From assembly GCA_963754125.1 (NCBI GenBank), contig CAVWEX010000005.1, positions 1-64,000 on the forward strand: a DNA stretch of 64,000 bases, written 5' to 3'. The notes below the pieces were generated by a model, which saw only the letters and a list, made by a program, of their open reading frames with translations, had not been told where the DNA came from and did not search any database. The DNA is from RPQJ01 sp963754125 (lineage in GTDB: Bacteria; Pseudomonadota; Gammaproteobacteria; Steroidobacterales; Steroidobacteraceae). This document shows, piece by piece, positions 54,323 to 63,611 of this stretch (the first letter of the stretch is position 1; each line of letters begins with the position of its first letter). Made by a program: the position numbers and the translations under genes.

Positions 54323-56774
54323 TGCGTTTGCCGTCCCCGTAGTCGCGGAAAGCCAGCCGGAGTTCGGTCACCCCGGAGTGCTGCCAGCTCGAGCCGCGGA
54401 TGACGCGCAGTGCGCCGGTGCCGGCCGCGGCCGGGTCCACCGCCGCGACGCTCCCGGCCGGCTGGACAGTGTAGAGGTCGTGGGTCCACTCGGCGACGTT
54501 GCCCCCGAGGTCGAAGAAGCCGAGCGGACTGGCCGCGAAGCTGCCCACCGGCGCCGTCGCGGCGAACCCGTCGTCGAGGTCCGCGAGGACCTGCGCGACC
54601 AGTGGCTGGGCGCGTCGGTCGGCGAAATTGCCCGCACCTGGAGGGACGGGCAATGCATCACCCCACGGGTACTTGCGCAGCGCACCGCCCGTCCAGCGCG
54701 CGGCCCATTCCCACTCGGCCTCGGTCGGCAGCCGGTAGCCCGTGGTCACCGGGACCACCGGCACGAGCCGGCCGCCCTGCTCGGCGTAAGCGGGGTCGAG
54801 GCCGTCCTGCGCGCTCAGCCAGTTGCAGTAGGCGGCGGCGTCCTGCCAGCTCACGACGACGACGGGCTGGCGGTCGAGCTCCAGCGTCTGCTGCATCACG
54901 AAACCGGAGCGATGCGAGGGACGGAACTGCCGGAACTCAGCGTTCGTGATCTCGCGCAACGCGAGGTAGAAGCGGCGCTCGAGCTTCACCGCGCGCTGCG
55001 CTTCGTTGGCGCGGCGACCGGCCTCGCGGCGGGGGCTGCCCATGGTGAATTCGCCGGCCGGCACCAGCTTGAGCTCCGGGCCCGCCTTGCTGCGCACGAG
55101 CGACGCCAGCGGTCCGGCGGCGGCCGGACGCTCAACACCGGCGGCACCGGCCGGTGCACCGGGCGTAGCAGCCGCGGCGACCGGTGCCGCGACGGGCTCG
55201 GGCGCCGCGCCCTCGCGCAGGGTCACCTCGAGGGTCTGCGGCAGGCCGGGCCGCGGCGTGACGGTGGCGCGATGGGTCACGTAGCCCGGCTTGCGCACCT
55301 CGAGCACCTGCGCGGTCGCCGGCAATTGCAGCGTCTGCCCAGCGGCACCCCGCGCCGCGCCGTCCACGAACACCTGCGCGTCCGCGGGCGTCGAGCGCAC
55401 GGTCACCTCGCCCAGGATCGGCACCAGCCTGAACTCGACCAGCTCGCGTCCGCCCGGGGGGACGCTCACCGGGCGGCTCGCCGGCTCGTAGCCTTCGCGC
55501 AGCACCGCGACCGGCTGCTCGACGTCGGGACGGACGTCGATCTCGAGCGGCGTCCGCCCGCGGTAGGCGCCGCCGACGGTGACGTTGGCGCCGGCCGGCG
55601 CGCTCCGCACCGCCAGCCGCCCGTCCGGCAGCCCGAGACGCACGGGCCCGAGCGTGAGCGGCTCGTTGGCCTGCACCTGCACGTCGCTCACCCAGGGCTT
55701 GAACCCGTCGAGCCGCAGCTCCACGCGGTGGGATCCGGCCATGAGCTCGAGCTTCACCGGCGTGCGCCCTCGTACTTCGTCGCCGACACGCACTTGCGCG
55801 CCGGCAGGTTCCGAGGCAATCGAGACCACCGCCCAGGCGGGCGTGAGTTCGGGCTCGAGCTTCTGCAGTCGGCCGAGTCCCTCGATCTCCACTTCGACCG
55901 TGGCGTCGAGGTAGCGCTCGGTGTCGATGGTCACCGTGTGACGCCCCGCCGCCAGCTCGAACGGGCCCGGCGCTGCGCCGGCCGGCTGGCCGTCGATGCT
56001 CACGCTTCCTGGCACCGGCAGCACGACCTCGAGGCGGCCGGGCAAGGGTTGCATCGCGAAGCTGAGCCGCTGGTTGCGGTCGGTCGTGATCTCGACGGGC
56101 ACGCCGAGCGGCGCGTAGCCCTCGCGTTCGGCGACCAGCGTGTAGGAGCCCGGCCGCAGCAGGTGGCTGGTGCCGAAGCGCAGGCCTCGCCAGCCGCCCT
56201 CGAACGCCACCCGTTCCGGCTCCGGGCTGATCTCGACCTGCACGGGCACCGACGTAAAGATGACCGCGGCAATCGCAATGAGAAACGCGAGTGCGGCGCC
56301 CAGTGCGAGGCGACGCCAGGGCACGGTTCGCGGCGGCGGCGCACGCACGGCCTCGGGCCGACGGAATGTCACGGGCTCGATGCGCTCGTCCTCGCCGGCA
56401 GCCAGCCCGCCCACGGTCGCCGCCGTCTCCGCCGCCGGTGGCGCAGTCGAATTGCCGGTGCCACCGGCGACCACCTCCAGCACGCGGCGGCCCTGCTCGA
56501 GCCGGAGCTTCAGCCGGCCGCCGCCGGCGTCGAGCACGTCCCCGCTGCGCAGCCACGTGGAACCGGCGACGGGCGTGCCGTTGTGCAGCACTGCGCTCGC
56601 CTCGTCGGCGGGCTGCACGAACAGCTGCCCGTCGTGCAGGCCGATCCACGCCAGCGTGCCGGCAGCCGACGGCACGACGACGTCCGCGCCGGTGCCGCCG
56701 AGCGACAGCGGGAAGTCGCCGGCGCCGAACGCCCGCTCGCCCAGCGGCTCGCGCAGGATGAGGGTCGGGATCAG
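54285..56774 (-). CDS. FHA-like / PEGA / FGE-sulfatase-domain membrane protein, CTG start
   Basis: 829 aa. The most likely start is CTG 56774, which overlaps the kinase stop (CTGA) and has GAGGAG 5-6 nt upstream; no ATG/GTG fits. Order: degenerate FHA (1-95), TM helix (about 183-205), several PEGA-type beta repeats (about 215-515; SIASEPAGAQVRVGDEVRGR is one), then an FGE/SUMF1-type domain (about 585-829; PAGEFTMGSPRREAG, RLPTEAEWEWAARW, RVIRGSSWQHSG). The FGE region lacks the two active-site cysteines, so it is not a sulfatase activator and probably binds something. Overlaps the small TM gene. Confidence 0.8.
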   Translation of the reverse strand: MIPTLILREPLGERAFGAGDFPLSLGGTGADVVVPSAAGTLAWIGLHDGQLFVQPADEASAVLHNGTPVAGSTWLRSGDVLDAGGGRLKLRLEQGRRVLEVVAGGTGNSTAPPAAETAATVGGLAAGEDERIEPVTFRRPEAVRAPPPRTVPWRRLALGAALAFLIAIAAVIFTSVPVQVEISPEPERVAFEGGWRGLRFGTSHLLRPGSYTLVAEREGYAPLGVPVEITTDRNQRLSFAMQPLPGRLEVVLPVPGSVSIDGQPAGAAPGPFELAAGRHTVTIDTERYLDATVEVEIEGLGRLQKLEPELTPAWAVVSIASEPAGAQVRVGDEVRGRTPVKLELMAGSHRVELRLDGFKPWVSDVQVQANEPLTLGPVRLGLPDGRLAVRSAPAGANVTVGGAYRGRTPLEIDVRPDVEQPVAVLREGYEPASRPVSVPPGGRELVEFRLVPILGEVTVRSTPADAQVFVDGAARGAAGQTLQLPATAQVLEVRKPGYVTHRATVTPRPGLPQTLEVTLREGAAPEPVAAPVAAAATPGAPAGAAGVERPAAAGPLASLVRSKAGPELKLVPAGEFTMGSPRREAGRRANEAQRAVKLERRFYLALREITNAEFRQFRPSHRSGFVMQQTLELDRQPVVVVSWQDAAAYCNWLSAQDGLDPAYAEQGGRLVPVVPVTTGYRLPTEAEWEWAARWTGGALRKYPWGDALPVPPGAGNFADRRAQPLVAQVLADLDDGFAATAPVGSFAASPLGFFDLGGNVAEWTHDLYTVQPAGSVAAVDPAAAGTGALRVIRGSSWQHSGVTELRLAFRDYGDGKRNDLGFRIARYAQ

Positions 56775-59107
56775 ATCGGCTCCTCGCAGCGGATCGCGAG
56801 CGTGGGTGCCTCGCGTCCGGGCAGCAGGGTGAGCTCGCGGCGCACGTCGCGGAAGCCGGTGCGCATGCCGACCACCGTGTAGCGGCCCGGCAGCAGCTCG
56901 AGTTCCTTGCGCTCGAACGTGCCGATCCGTCCGACCCGGTACACCGTGACATCGGTCTGGTTGTCGGAAGTCAGCGCGACGCGCTGCGGCGTCTCGGCGT
57001 CGGTGATGAGGGCTTCGACGGCGGCAATCTGCCGGCCGAGCGCCGAGCCGGGTTCGCCGAAGCCGCGGGCCCGCGCGACCGTGGTGCGCGCCGCGGCCCG
57101 TACGTCCGGCGAGAACAGTCGCTCGGGCCGCTCGAGATACGCCTTGAGCTCGGCGTCGAGCATGGCGCGCGGCTCGGCGCGTTCCACGCCCTGCTGCGCG
57201 AGCGCGAGGTTGCGGTCGACGGCGAGCGCCTTGCGGTACTCGGCGAGCGCCTCCGCCCAGCGTTCGCCGCGTTCGGCCTGCTGCGCCGCTTCTACGTGCG
57301 CGGCGAGCGTGCGGTCGCCGAGCGCGCGATCGACCTGCGCGAGGCCGTCGACCACCTCCGGTGCGCCGGGCCGGATCCGGCCAGCACGCTCGAAGGCCGC
57401 GCGGGCCGCGGCATAGTCGCGGCGCGCGAGGCCGTCGAGGCCCTGGGACATCGCGGCAGCGAAGGCGGCGCTGCCGGCCTGCGCCTGCAGGCGCGCGAGT
57501 CCGTCGCGGGCCGGCCGCGTGTCGCGATCGAGGGCCAGCGCCTTGCGGTAGGCGGCTTCGGCCGCCGCGCCGTCGCCACGCTCCTCGGCGGCTCGCGCCT
57601 CCGCCAGCAGGGCCGACACCTCGCCGAGCGTGGCCGTGCGCTCGAGGCCGCGCTTCGCGACGGCGTTCCCGGGCTCGATCTGCAGCGCCCGCTCGAACTG
57701 CGCGCGCGCCGCTGCGGCATCGCCCTGGTCCATCGCCGCGGCCCCGGCCGAAAGCGCGGCGCGCAGCTGCTCCGCCGCGAGCTTCTCGGTCGCGGTGAGG
57801 TCGACGTCGGCCGCACGCAGGCTCGCGAGCGCCGCCTCGTGCTCGCGCCGCCCGAACGCGGCATCCGCATCGGCCAGCGCGCGCTTGCCGCGCGCGAACG
57901 CGGTACCGCCCCACACGGCGGCCGAGCGGGCCTCGAGCCCCTCGAGGCGCTGCGCGACCGTGGGACGCAGCTCCTCGAAGTCGCGCTTCACTGCGGCGAG
58001 GCGCTCGAGATCTTTCGTCGGTTCGGCCGGCGCGGGCGCCGGTTCAGCCGGGATGGCGGGTGGCGCGGCGGTCGCAGGCGTCCCGGCGCTGCGCTCCACC
58101 CAGCGCGGCAACAGGAAGAACACGAACCCGGCGCCGAGCAGCAGGATCACGAAGGTTGCGGCCACGAGCCCGCGGCGGAAGCCCTCCGAGCGCAGTTGCT
58201 GCGGCGTCGGGCCCGTCGACGACTGCCGGGACCACTGCGGCGCGATCGCGGGCTCCGCAGCGATCGGGGGGCGCAGCGCGACGGGCGCACGCTCCGGGCG
58301 TGGCGCTGACTCCGCCGGCGCGGCGGCCAGCTCGCGCAGCGTCGCAGCCACTGCACCGAGGTCGCGCGGACGGTCGGCGGGCGCCTTGGCGAGACAGTTC
58401 CGCACCAGCTCGTCTAGGACTGCGGGAACGCCGAATCGCGGCGACAGCGGTGCGGGCGGCTCGTCGCGCACGCGCTCAGGGCTCGGATCGGGATAGAACG
58501 GCGGGTAGCCCGTAAGCAGCTCATGGGCCAGCACGCCGAAGGCATACACGTCGTCGGCTGCGACGGGCGGCGCGCCGTCGAGCTGCTGCGGGCTCATGGA
58601 GAACGGCGACCCACCGCGCGGTGCCCCCGCGTCGCCCACCGCGGCGGCCAGGCCGAAGTCCGCGATCAGCGGCGCACCGTCCGCGCCGATCAGCACGTTG
58701 GTGGGCTTGAGGTCGCGGTGCACGAGCCCGCGCGCGTGCAGTGCCGCGAGTCCCTCGGCAACGCCGGCCAGCACCGGCAACAGCGAGCGCCACGGACGCC
58801 CGCGCAGCCCCGCGAGGTCGCCGCTCGCGAGCTCCGCGAACACCGCGAACGGCGGCTCGCCGTCGTGGACGGACTCGCAGTGCTGGAGGCGCGGGTGGTG
58901 CAGCTCCTGCTGCAGTCGCGCCGCGCGAAGAAACTGCTCGCGCGCGGCGGACGACGTATCGGTCAGCACCTTGAGCACGCGGTCCACGCCCGCAGCGCGG
59001 TCGCGCGCCTGCCAGACCTGTGCCGCACGGCCTTCGCCAAGCTTGCGCAGCAGTCCGAACCGCGCAGCCAGAATCTGCCCGCTCTCGAGCATGTGACCGG
59101 GCTCCAC
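56771..59107 (-). CDS. Membrane Ser/Thr protein kinase with TPR and PEGA-like C-terminus
   Basis: 778 aa. Kinase domain about 15-260: KLGEGRAAQVW loop, Lys46 in VLKVL, Glu68 partner, H130-R-D-L-K-P-T-N catalytic loop, D150-F-G, and AFGVLAHELLTGYPPF. TM helix about 313-335. Periplasmic part: TPR-like repeats (about 420-690; ALAEYRKALAVDRNLALAQQ) and a final PEGA-type beta unit (about 715-778). All residues needed for catalysis are present. First of the two phospho-signalling components; the FHA proteins downstream are expected readers. Confidence 0.92.
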   Translation of the reverse strand: MEPGHMLESGQILAARFGLLRKLGEGRAAQVWQARDRAAGVDRVLKVLTDTSSAAREQFLRAARLQQELHHPRLQHCESVHDGEPPFAVFAELASGDLAGLRGRPWRSLLPVLAGVAEGLAALHARGLVHRDLKPTNVLIGADGAPLIADFGLAAAVGDAGAPRGGSPFSMSPQQLDGAPPVAADDVYAFGVLAHELLTGYPPFYPDPSPERVRDEPPAPLSPRFGVPAVLDELVRNCLAKAPADRPRDLGAVAATLRELAAAPAESAPRPERAPVALRPPIAAEPAIAPQWSRQSSTGPTPQQLRSEGFRRGLVAATFVILLLGAGFVFFLLPRWVERSAGTPATAAPPAIPAEPAPAPAEPTKDLERLAAVKRDFEELRPTVAQRLEGLEARSAAVWGGTAFARGKRALADADAAFGRREHEAALASLRAADVDLTATEKLAAEQLRAALSAGAAAMDQGDAAAARAQFERALQIEPGNAVAKRGLERTATLGEVSALLAEARAAEERGDGAAAEAAYRKALALDRDTRPARDGLARLQAQAGSAAFAAAMSQGLDGLARRDYAAARAAFERAGRIRPGAPEVVDGLAQVDRALGDRTLAAHVEAAQQAERGERWAEALAEYRKALAVDRNLALAQQGVERAEPRAMLDAELKAYLERPERLFSPDVRAAARTTVARARGFGEPGSALGRQIAAVEALITDAETPQRVALTSDNQTDVTVYRVGRIGTFERKELELLPGRYTVVGMRTGFRDVRRELTLLPGREAPTLAIRCEEPI

Positions 59108-59113
59108 GGCGGG

Positions 59114-60353
59114 TCAGGGCGTGCCGGGCGGCACCGCGACGCTGGTCGCGGCGGGCAGGCCGGTCTCGCTCTCGTACAGCTCGCGCAGCAGGTGGCGCCA
59201 CTCGGCGTACTGCTCCTCCGCCGAGCCCTTGAGCTGCAGCGTGCGGCCCTCCACGTCCACGACCATGGGCTGCACCTCGGACTGGAACGAGTCGCCGAGC
59301 TGCTTGAGCGACTCGGTGTGGATCTTGAGCTCGGCGCGCTTGTCGAAGCCGCTCTTGAAGGCGTAGATGCCGCCGATCACCGCGGCGGTGGCTGCAGCCG
59401 AGCCGGCGCTGCTGTTGGTGCTCTGGCCGGCCATCACGCCGCCAACCACCGCCACGGCGCCGAGCACCTGGCGGGTGAGCGCCTCGCGTTTCGCCTGCGC
59501 CTCGGCCTCGAGTTCCTCGTGGTTGTACTTGCGCCAGTTGGTGTACGGCTCGGCCATGCTGCCGCCGAAATTCGCGTAGTACTCGTTCAGCGTGTCCACC
59601 AGCGCGTAGTCGCGCTCGCGCACGCGCTGCATGCGCTGCACCACGGGATCGCCCTCCGCGGGCAGGCGCGTCACGGTGTAGACGCCCTTGCGGTCCTTCG
59701 CGAGGTAGCCGCCAAAGGCGTACGGGGCGAGATCCGCGGCGAAGCGCATGTCCGCCACGCGGCGCAGCTGCTGGCGCTGCTCGACGGTGAGCGCGCGCCG
59801 TGCCGCCAGCAGGTCGTTGGCGAAGGTGTTGTAGACGTTCTCGAACGGGTCGCGCGGCTTCGACACCACGTCCTTGTAGGCGCGCGTGTCGGCCTCGCCC
59901 TCGTAGATCTTGCGCAGCCAGGTGCGGCCCGCGGCGTCCGTGACCACGAGCTCGAGCTCGAGCTCGCGGCCGTCCGACGCGAGGATGCGGCCGTCGACGA
60001 ACACTTCCATGCCCGTGCCGTCGCGCGGAAGCACGCGCACCTGGCCCCACTGGCCGGTGCCCTCGAGGGTGTCGCGGATCAGGACGGGGATGTAGCGCGA
60101 CTCGGCGTTGCGCACCTCCGGGAAGATGCGGCGCTTCTCCTGCTCCTCCTCGTCCTCGGGCACGTTCGGATCGAACAGGCGCACGCCGACGTCGAGCAGC
60201 TCGTCCTCGGCCACCTCGACCGTCGCCTTCTCGGCGGCGATGCGCACCATGGGGCGCTGGTCCTGCACCACGCAGCCGCCGAGCGGGCCGAGCGCGACCA
60301 GCGCGCGCAATCAGCGCCGTGCCGGCCCGAGTTCTCGAGAGGATCTGGTTCAC
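59114..60353 (-). CDS. Lipoprotein upstream of the kinase (one frameshift)
   Basis: About 412 aa from GTG 60353, overlapping the previous stop (GTGA). Removing one extra base near 60311 joins the start to a lipoprotein signal ending LGPLGGC. The mature part is mostly helical with long Gln/Glu/Arg stretches (VEVAEDELLDVGVRLFDPNV) and a Gly/Ala-rich membrane-like segment around LGAVAVVGGVMAGQSTNSSA. Family not recognised. It is 6 bp before the kinase start and presumably works with the kinase ectodomain. Confidence 0.7.
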
Positions 60354-61532
60354 CGGGTGCTCTGCTTGTATTGCCGATACTCTTCCCAGAGGCGCTCGCG
60401 CAGCTCGGGATCCGTTTCCTTCATGGCGGCCTCGCGCAACTGCCGCGCGACGATGTCGTCGTCGCGGCCGTCGGGGATGTCCGCCGGCACGGTGCTGGGG
60501 CCGGAGCCGCCGGCCGCGCCGCCACCGACGCCGCCACCCCCGCCCTGTTCGCCGCTGCGCTCGCCCGCGGACTCGCCTTCTGCGCCGGTGTCGCCCCCGG
60601 CGCCGGAGGGATCCTCGCCGGGCCGCCCATCGCCTTCCTCGCCTTCGCCGCCCTCGCCCGACTGGCCATCGCCGGGCTCCTCGCCCTGCGCGGCGCCGCC
60701 CACCGGACCGGAGCCGCTGCCGCGCTCGGCGCGCTCCTGCGAGATCGTCTCCTGTTCCTTGCGCATGCGCTCGTCGAACACCGCGAAATGTCTCGTCGAA
60801 GCGGCGGTCGATCTGCGCACGCTTGTCCTCGGCGGTCATGGGTCCGCCGCCCGGCCCGCCGCCGGGGCTGCCACTGCCCTGACTCGCCGGGCTGCCGCTG
60901 CCCTGACTTGCCGGGCTGCCGCTGGAGGGGCTGCCGCGAGAGCCCGGGGCGCCGGACGCTCCGGGCGCCGATCCCGTGCCTTGCGACGATGCCTGTCCCG
61001 GCGATGAGCCCGAAGGTTGGCCCGCATCACCGGGTAAACCACCGGCAGGCTGGCCCGACGACGTGCTCGGCGACTGGCCGCCCGGCGATTGTGCGGAGGT
61101 CTCTCCAGCTTCACCCGGCGAGCCGCCCGCCGGCTGGCCCGAGGTCTGGCCGGTGCCGGTGCTGGGCGCCTGACCCGATTCGCCGGTGGCTTCGGAGGGC
61201 GGCTGGGGCCAGCGCTCGGGCGCGGGCTCCCCGCCGGTCTCGCCGGAGCTGTCGGAGGGGCTGCCGGATGAAGACGGCGTCCCGCCGGGACTCGCAGACG
61301 GGCTGCCGGGCGATCCTTCGCTCGACGAGGGGCTGGAAGACGGGCTGGAGGAGGAGGGGCTCGAGCTGCCCGGACTGCCGGGCGAGCCGGGGCTGCCCTG
61401 CGAGCCCGACGGCGGGGACGAGGCCGGCGGCTGCGGCAGGGACTGACTGGTCTCGCTCGGCGTGGCGCAGCCGGCGAGCGCAAGTAAGCCGGCCAAAGCC
61501 AGCCCGATCCCGGAAAGGTGCCTGCGCGGCAT
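60350..61532 (-). CDS. Ser/Pro/Gly-rich lipoprotein (one frameshift)
   Basis: About 393 aa from ATG 61532. Lipobox LLALAGC (residue about 22). About 220 residues of Ser/Pro/Gly with short repeats (GSPGSPGSPG, SSSPSSSSPSS, SGQPAGG) then PMTAEDKRAQIDRRFDETF and a helical end DPELRERLWEEYRQYKQ. One extra C near 60786 (ttcgcggt, expected ttgcggt) splits it; removal gives 394 codons. Extended, flexible outer-membrane spacer; the helical end probably contacts the periplasmic partners. Confidence 0.7.
60874..60921. repeat. Tandem 24-bp repeat in the Ser/Pro/Gly lipoprotein gene
   Basis: Two adjacent 24-bp units (60874-60897 and 60898-60921) differing at one base, encoding the doubled peptide ASQGSGSP. 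Shows that the linker grows and shrinks by slippage. Confidence 0.7.
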
Positions 61533-61621
61533 CTGGCGATTCTCCGTCAACGTCAAGTGCCCCGGCGGGGTCCGCCGCGATGCTCCTCGAAGGTGTTGGA
61601 TCAAGGCGCCGGGGTGTTGGT

Positions 61622-62419
61622 TCAACGCGACCCGCCGGACCCGGTTGACACGGCCACGCCTCCGACGACGAGGTCGTCGCCGACCAGGAACGACCGCAAC
61701 TGGTCTGCGAGACGGTTGCAGGCCGTGCGCTGGACCGGCGTGATGATCGGGATCGGCGCGATGGCGCCGATCAGCACCGAGGTGCCGGTAACGTCCGTGG
61801 TCACCGAGCCCAGCTCGGTCCCATTGCGCAGGTCCCACACCGTCGCGACGTAGCCCGACTGCTTCTCCCACCAGCCCACGCCGAAACAGCCGCCGCCGCC
61901 CGGTCCGATCGCGCAGGCGATGCTGCCGCCGCCGTCGGTCTTGCGCGTATTGCCGTCGAGCCAGACGACGTAACGCACGCCGATGTACTCGAGGCGCTCG
62001 GTCACGCCCGGCCGCTCGAGCAGTGCCTTCAGGCCCGCCGCGTTGGCCGGTGCGGTGCTCGGCTCGAACCAGGGGAACAGCGCATCGGCGAACTGCTGCT
62101 CGCCGTAGATCTTGAAGGGAACGACGTCCTTCGCCTTGGAGGTCTTGGCGCTCTGGCCGTCCTCGGGGTGCACGAGTTCGCCGCCGAGGTTCTCCTGCAG
62201 GCAGTCGAGGAACTTCTCCTCGGTGCCGAGCCCCTCGAGCTGCGGCTTCTTGAGCACCACGATGGACTCGTTGGCCTCGATGGCCGAAGCCACCTGGCGC
62301 GTCTCGTCCACCTTGGCCGTCATGCATCCCGCCGCGAGCACGGTGAGCGCGCCGACGCCGAGCGCGGAACGGCGCCGTGCTGCGGTCCGCCTGTGCATGT
62401 CGCTGAGAGGGAGTGTCAT
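61622..62419 (-). CDS. Lipoprotein, first gene of the kinase/vWA operon
   Basis: 265 aa from ATG 62419. Lipobox TVLAAGC (about residue 32). Mature protein contains IVVLKKPQLEGLGTEEKFLD, RLEYIGVRYVVWLDG and VATVWDLRNGTELGSVTTDV, with a Gly-rich block and a Cys pair (CAIGPGGGGC). Resembles CsgG/curli-type or general secretin-associated lipoproteins in feel only; no firm match. A good -10 (TATACT, 62452-62447) precedes it. Confidence 0.7.
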   Translation of the reverse strand: MTLPLSDMHRRTAARRRSALGVGALTVLAAGCMTAKVDETRQVASAIEANESIVVLKKPQLEGLGTEEKFLDCLQENLGGELVHPEDGQSAKTSKAKDVVPFKIYGEQQFADALFPWFEPSTAPANAAGLKALLERPGVTERLEYIGVRYVVWLDGNTRKTDGGGSIACAIGPGGGGCFGVGWWEKQSGYVATVWDLRNGTELGSVTTDVTGTSVLIGAIAPIPIITPVQRTACNRLADQLRSFLVGDDLVVGGVAVSTGSGGSR

Positions 62420-62446
62420 GGCGCCACCCGATTGCAGTCGAATTCG

Positions 62447-62452
62447 AGTATA
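62447..62452 (-). promoter_or_regulatory. -10 element for the kinase/vWA operon
   Basis: TATACT on the minus strand, 27 nt before the ATG at 62419, giving a leader of about 20 nt. The -35 region (about 62470-62475) is poor, so an activator may be needed. Confidence 0.35.
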
Positions 62453-62494
62453 CGCCACGCATTCCGGCAGGCGTGTTGCGTGGTCCCGGGCGAT

Positions 62495-63580
62495 TTAACC
62501 GAACAGATCGCCCTGTCGCGGGGCCGCCGGATCGCCCCGGAACTGGCTGCAGTCGAGCGTGGGACCGCGTTCGTTGCCGAGGCCGCTGCGGCGGCAGGCG
62601 GCGGCGAACCGCGCGGACAGCAGGGCCGCATACGGACCTGCGCCGCGCATGCGGTGTCCGAAGCGCGGATCGTTCAGGCGACCGCCACGCTGATCGCGCA
62701 GCAGGTTCAGCACGCGGTCGGCGCGCTGCGGGTAATGCTCGCGCAGCCACTGCTCGAACAGCGCGCCGAGCTCGTGCGGCAGGCGCAGCAGCATGAAGGC
62801 GCCGTTCGACGCGCCGGCATCCGCAGCGGCGCCGACCAGCGCTTCCATCTCGTGGTCGTTCAGGGCCGGGATGACCGGAGCGAGCAGCACCGTGACCGGC
62901 ACGCCGGCGGCCGCGAGCTCGCGGATGACCCGCAGGCGGGACCCCGGGGCGGCGGCACGCGGCTCGAGCACGCGCTTCAGTTCGTCGTCGAGCGTGGTGA
63001 GGCTCACGGCCACCGAGCACAACCGCCGCTGCGCCAGCGCGGCGAGCAGGTCGAGGTCGCGCAGCACGAGCGCGCCCTTGGTGACGACGGTGACGGGATG
63101 CCGGTGCGCGAGCAGCACCTCGAGCAGCGCGCGGGTCGTGCGGTGCTCGCGCTCGGCCGGCTGGTAGGGATCGGTGTTGGCGCCGAGGTTGATCGGCTTG
63201 CAGACGTAGCCGGGCGCCGCGAGTTCCTCGGCCAACCGCTGCGCGAGACCCGGCTTGTGAAAGATGCGCGTTTCGAAGTCGAGCCCGGCGCCGAGGTTCC
63301 AGTAAGCATGGGACGGGCGCGCGAAGCAGTAGATGCAGCCGTGCTCGCAGCCCTGGTACGGGTTCACGGACTGTTCGAAGGGCACGTCGGGCGAGTCGTT
63401 GCGGCTGATGGCGCGGCGCGGCCGGTCGGCGATCAGCAGTGTCTCGGGGCGGCGCGGGGGCTCCTCGAGGCTGCCCCAGCCGTCGTCGGCGGCCTCGAGG
63501 CGGGTGCCCTCGAACCGTCCGCCGGGGTTCGAGACGGCCCCGCGCCCCTTTGCTACCTGGTGCCTGTCCTCCCGCCGCAT
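62495..63580 (-). CDS. PA0069/Rv2578c-family radical SAM protein (SplB-related)
   Basis: 361 aa from ATG 63580. Radical SAM motif CEHGCIYCFARPSH (C-x3-C-x2-C), then ANTDPYQPAEREHRTTRALL and VSLTTLDDELKRVLEPRAAA. The family is distantly related to spore photoproduct lyase, and a perfect LexA box (63591-63610) lies 10 nt upstream of the start codon, so the gene is very probably damage-inducible. Substrate unknown. Confidence 0.9.
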   Translation of the reverse strand: MRREDRHQVAKGRGAVSNPGGRFEGTRLEAADDGWGSLEEPPRRPETLLIADRPRRAISRNDSPDVPFEQSVNPYQGCEHGCIYCFARPSHAYWNLGAGLDFETRIFHKPGLAQRLAEELAAPGYVCKPINLGANTDPYQPAEREHRTTRALLEVLLAHRHPVTVVTKGALVLRDLDLLAALAQRRLCSVAVSLTTLDDELKRVLEPRAAAPGSRLRVIRELAAAGVPVTVLLAPVIPALNDHEMEALVGAAADAGASNGAFMLLRLPHELGALFEQWLREHYPQRADRVLNLLRDQRGGRLNDPRFGHRMRGAGPYAALLSARFAAACRRSGLGNERGPTLDCSQFRGDPAAPRQGDLFG

Positions 63581-63590
63581 GGGGGCAGGA

Positions 63591-63610
63591 TACTGTACAT
63601 GCATACAGTC
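63591..63610. promoter_or_regulatory. LexA (SOS) box
   Basis: TACTGTACATGCATACAGTC: contains CTGT-N8-ACAG exactly (63593-63596 / 63605-63608) and a 9-bp-arm near-perfect palindrome. Located at the start of the PA0069-family gene, overlapping its expected promoter. Confidence 0.8.
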
Positions 63611-63611
63611 G

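Noticed and set aside
56771..59107. Type VI secretion post-translational module (PpkA/Fha)
   Set aside because: No Tss structural genes lie in the window, and the kinase lacks the vWA domain of PpkA; the vWA domains are on separate proteins.
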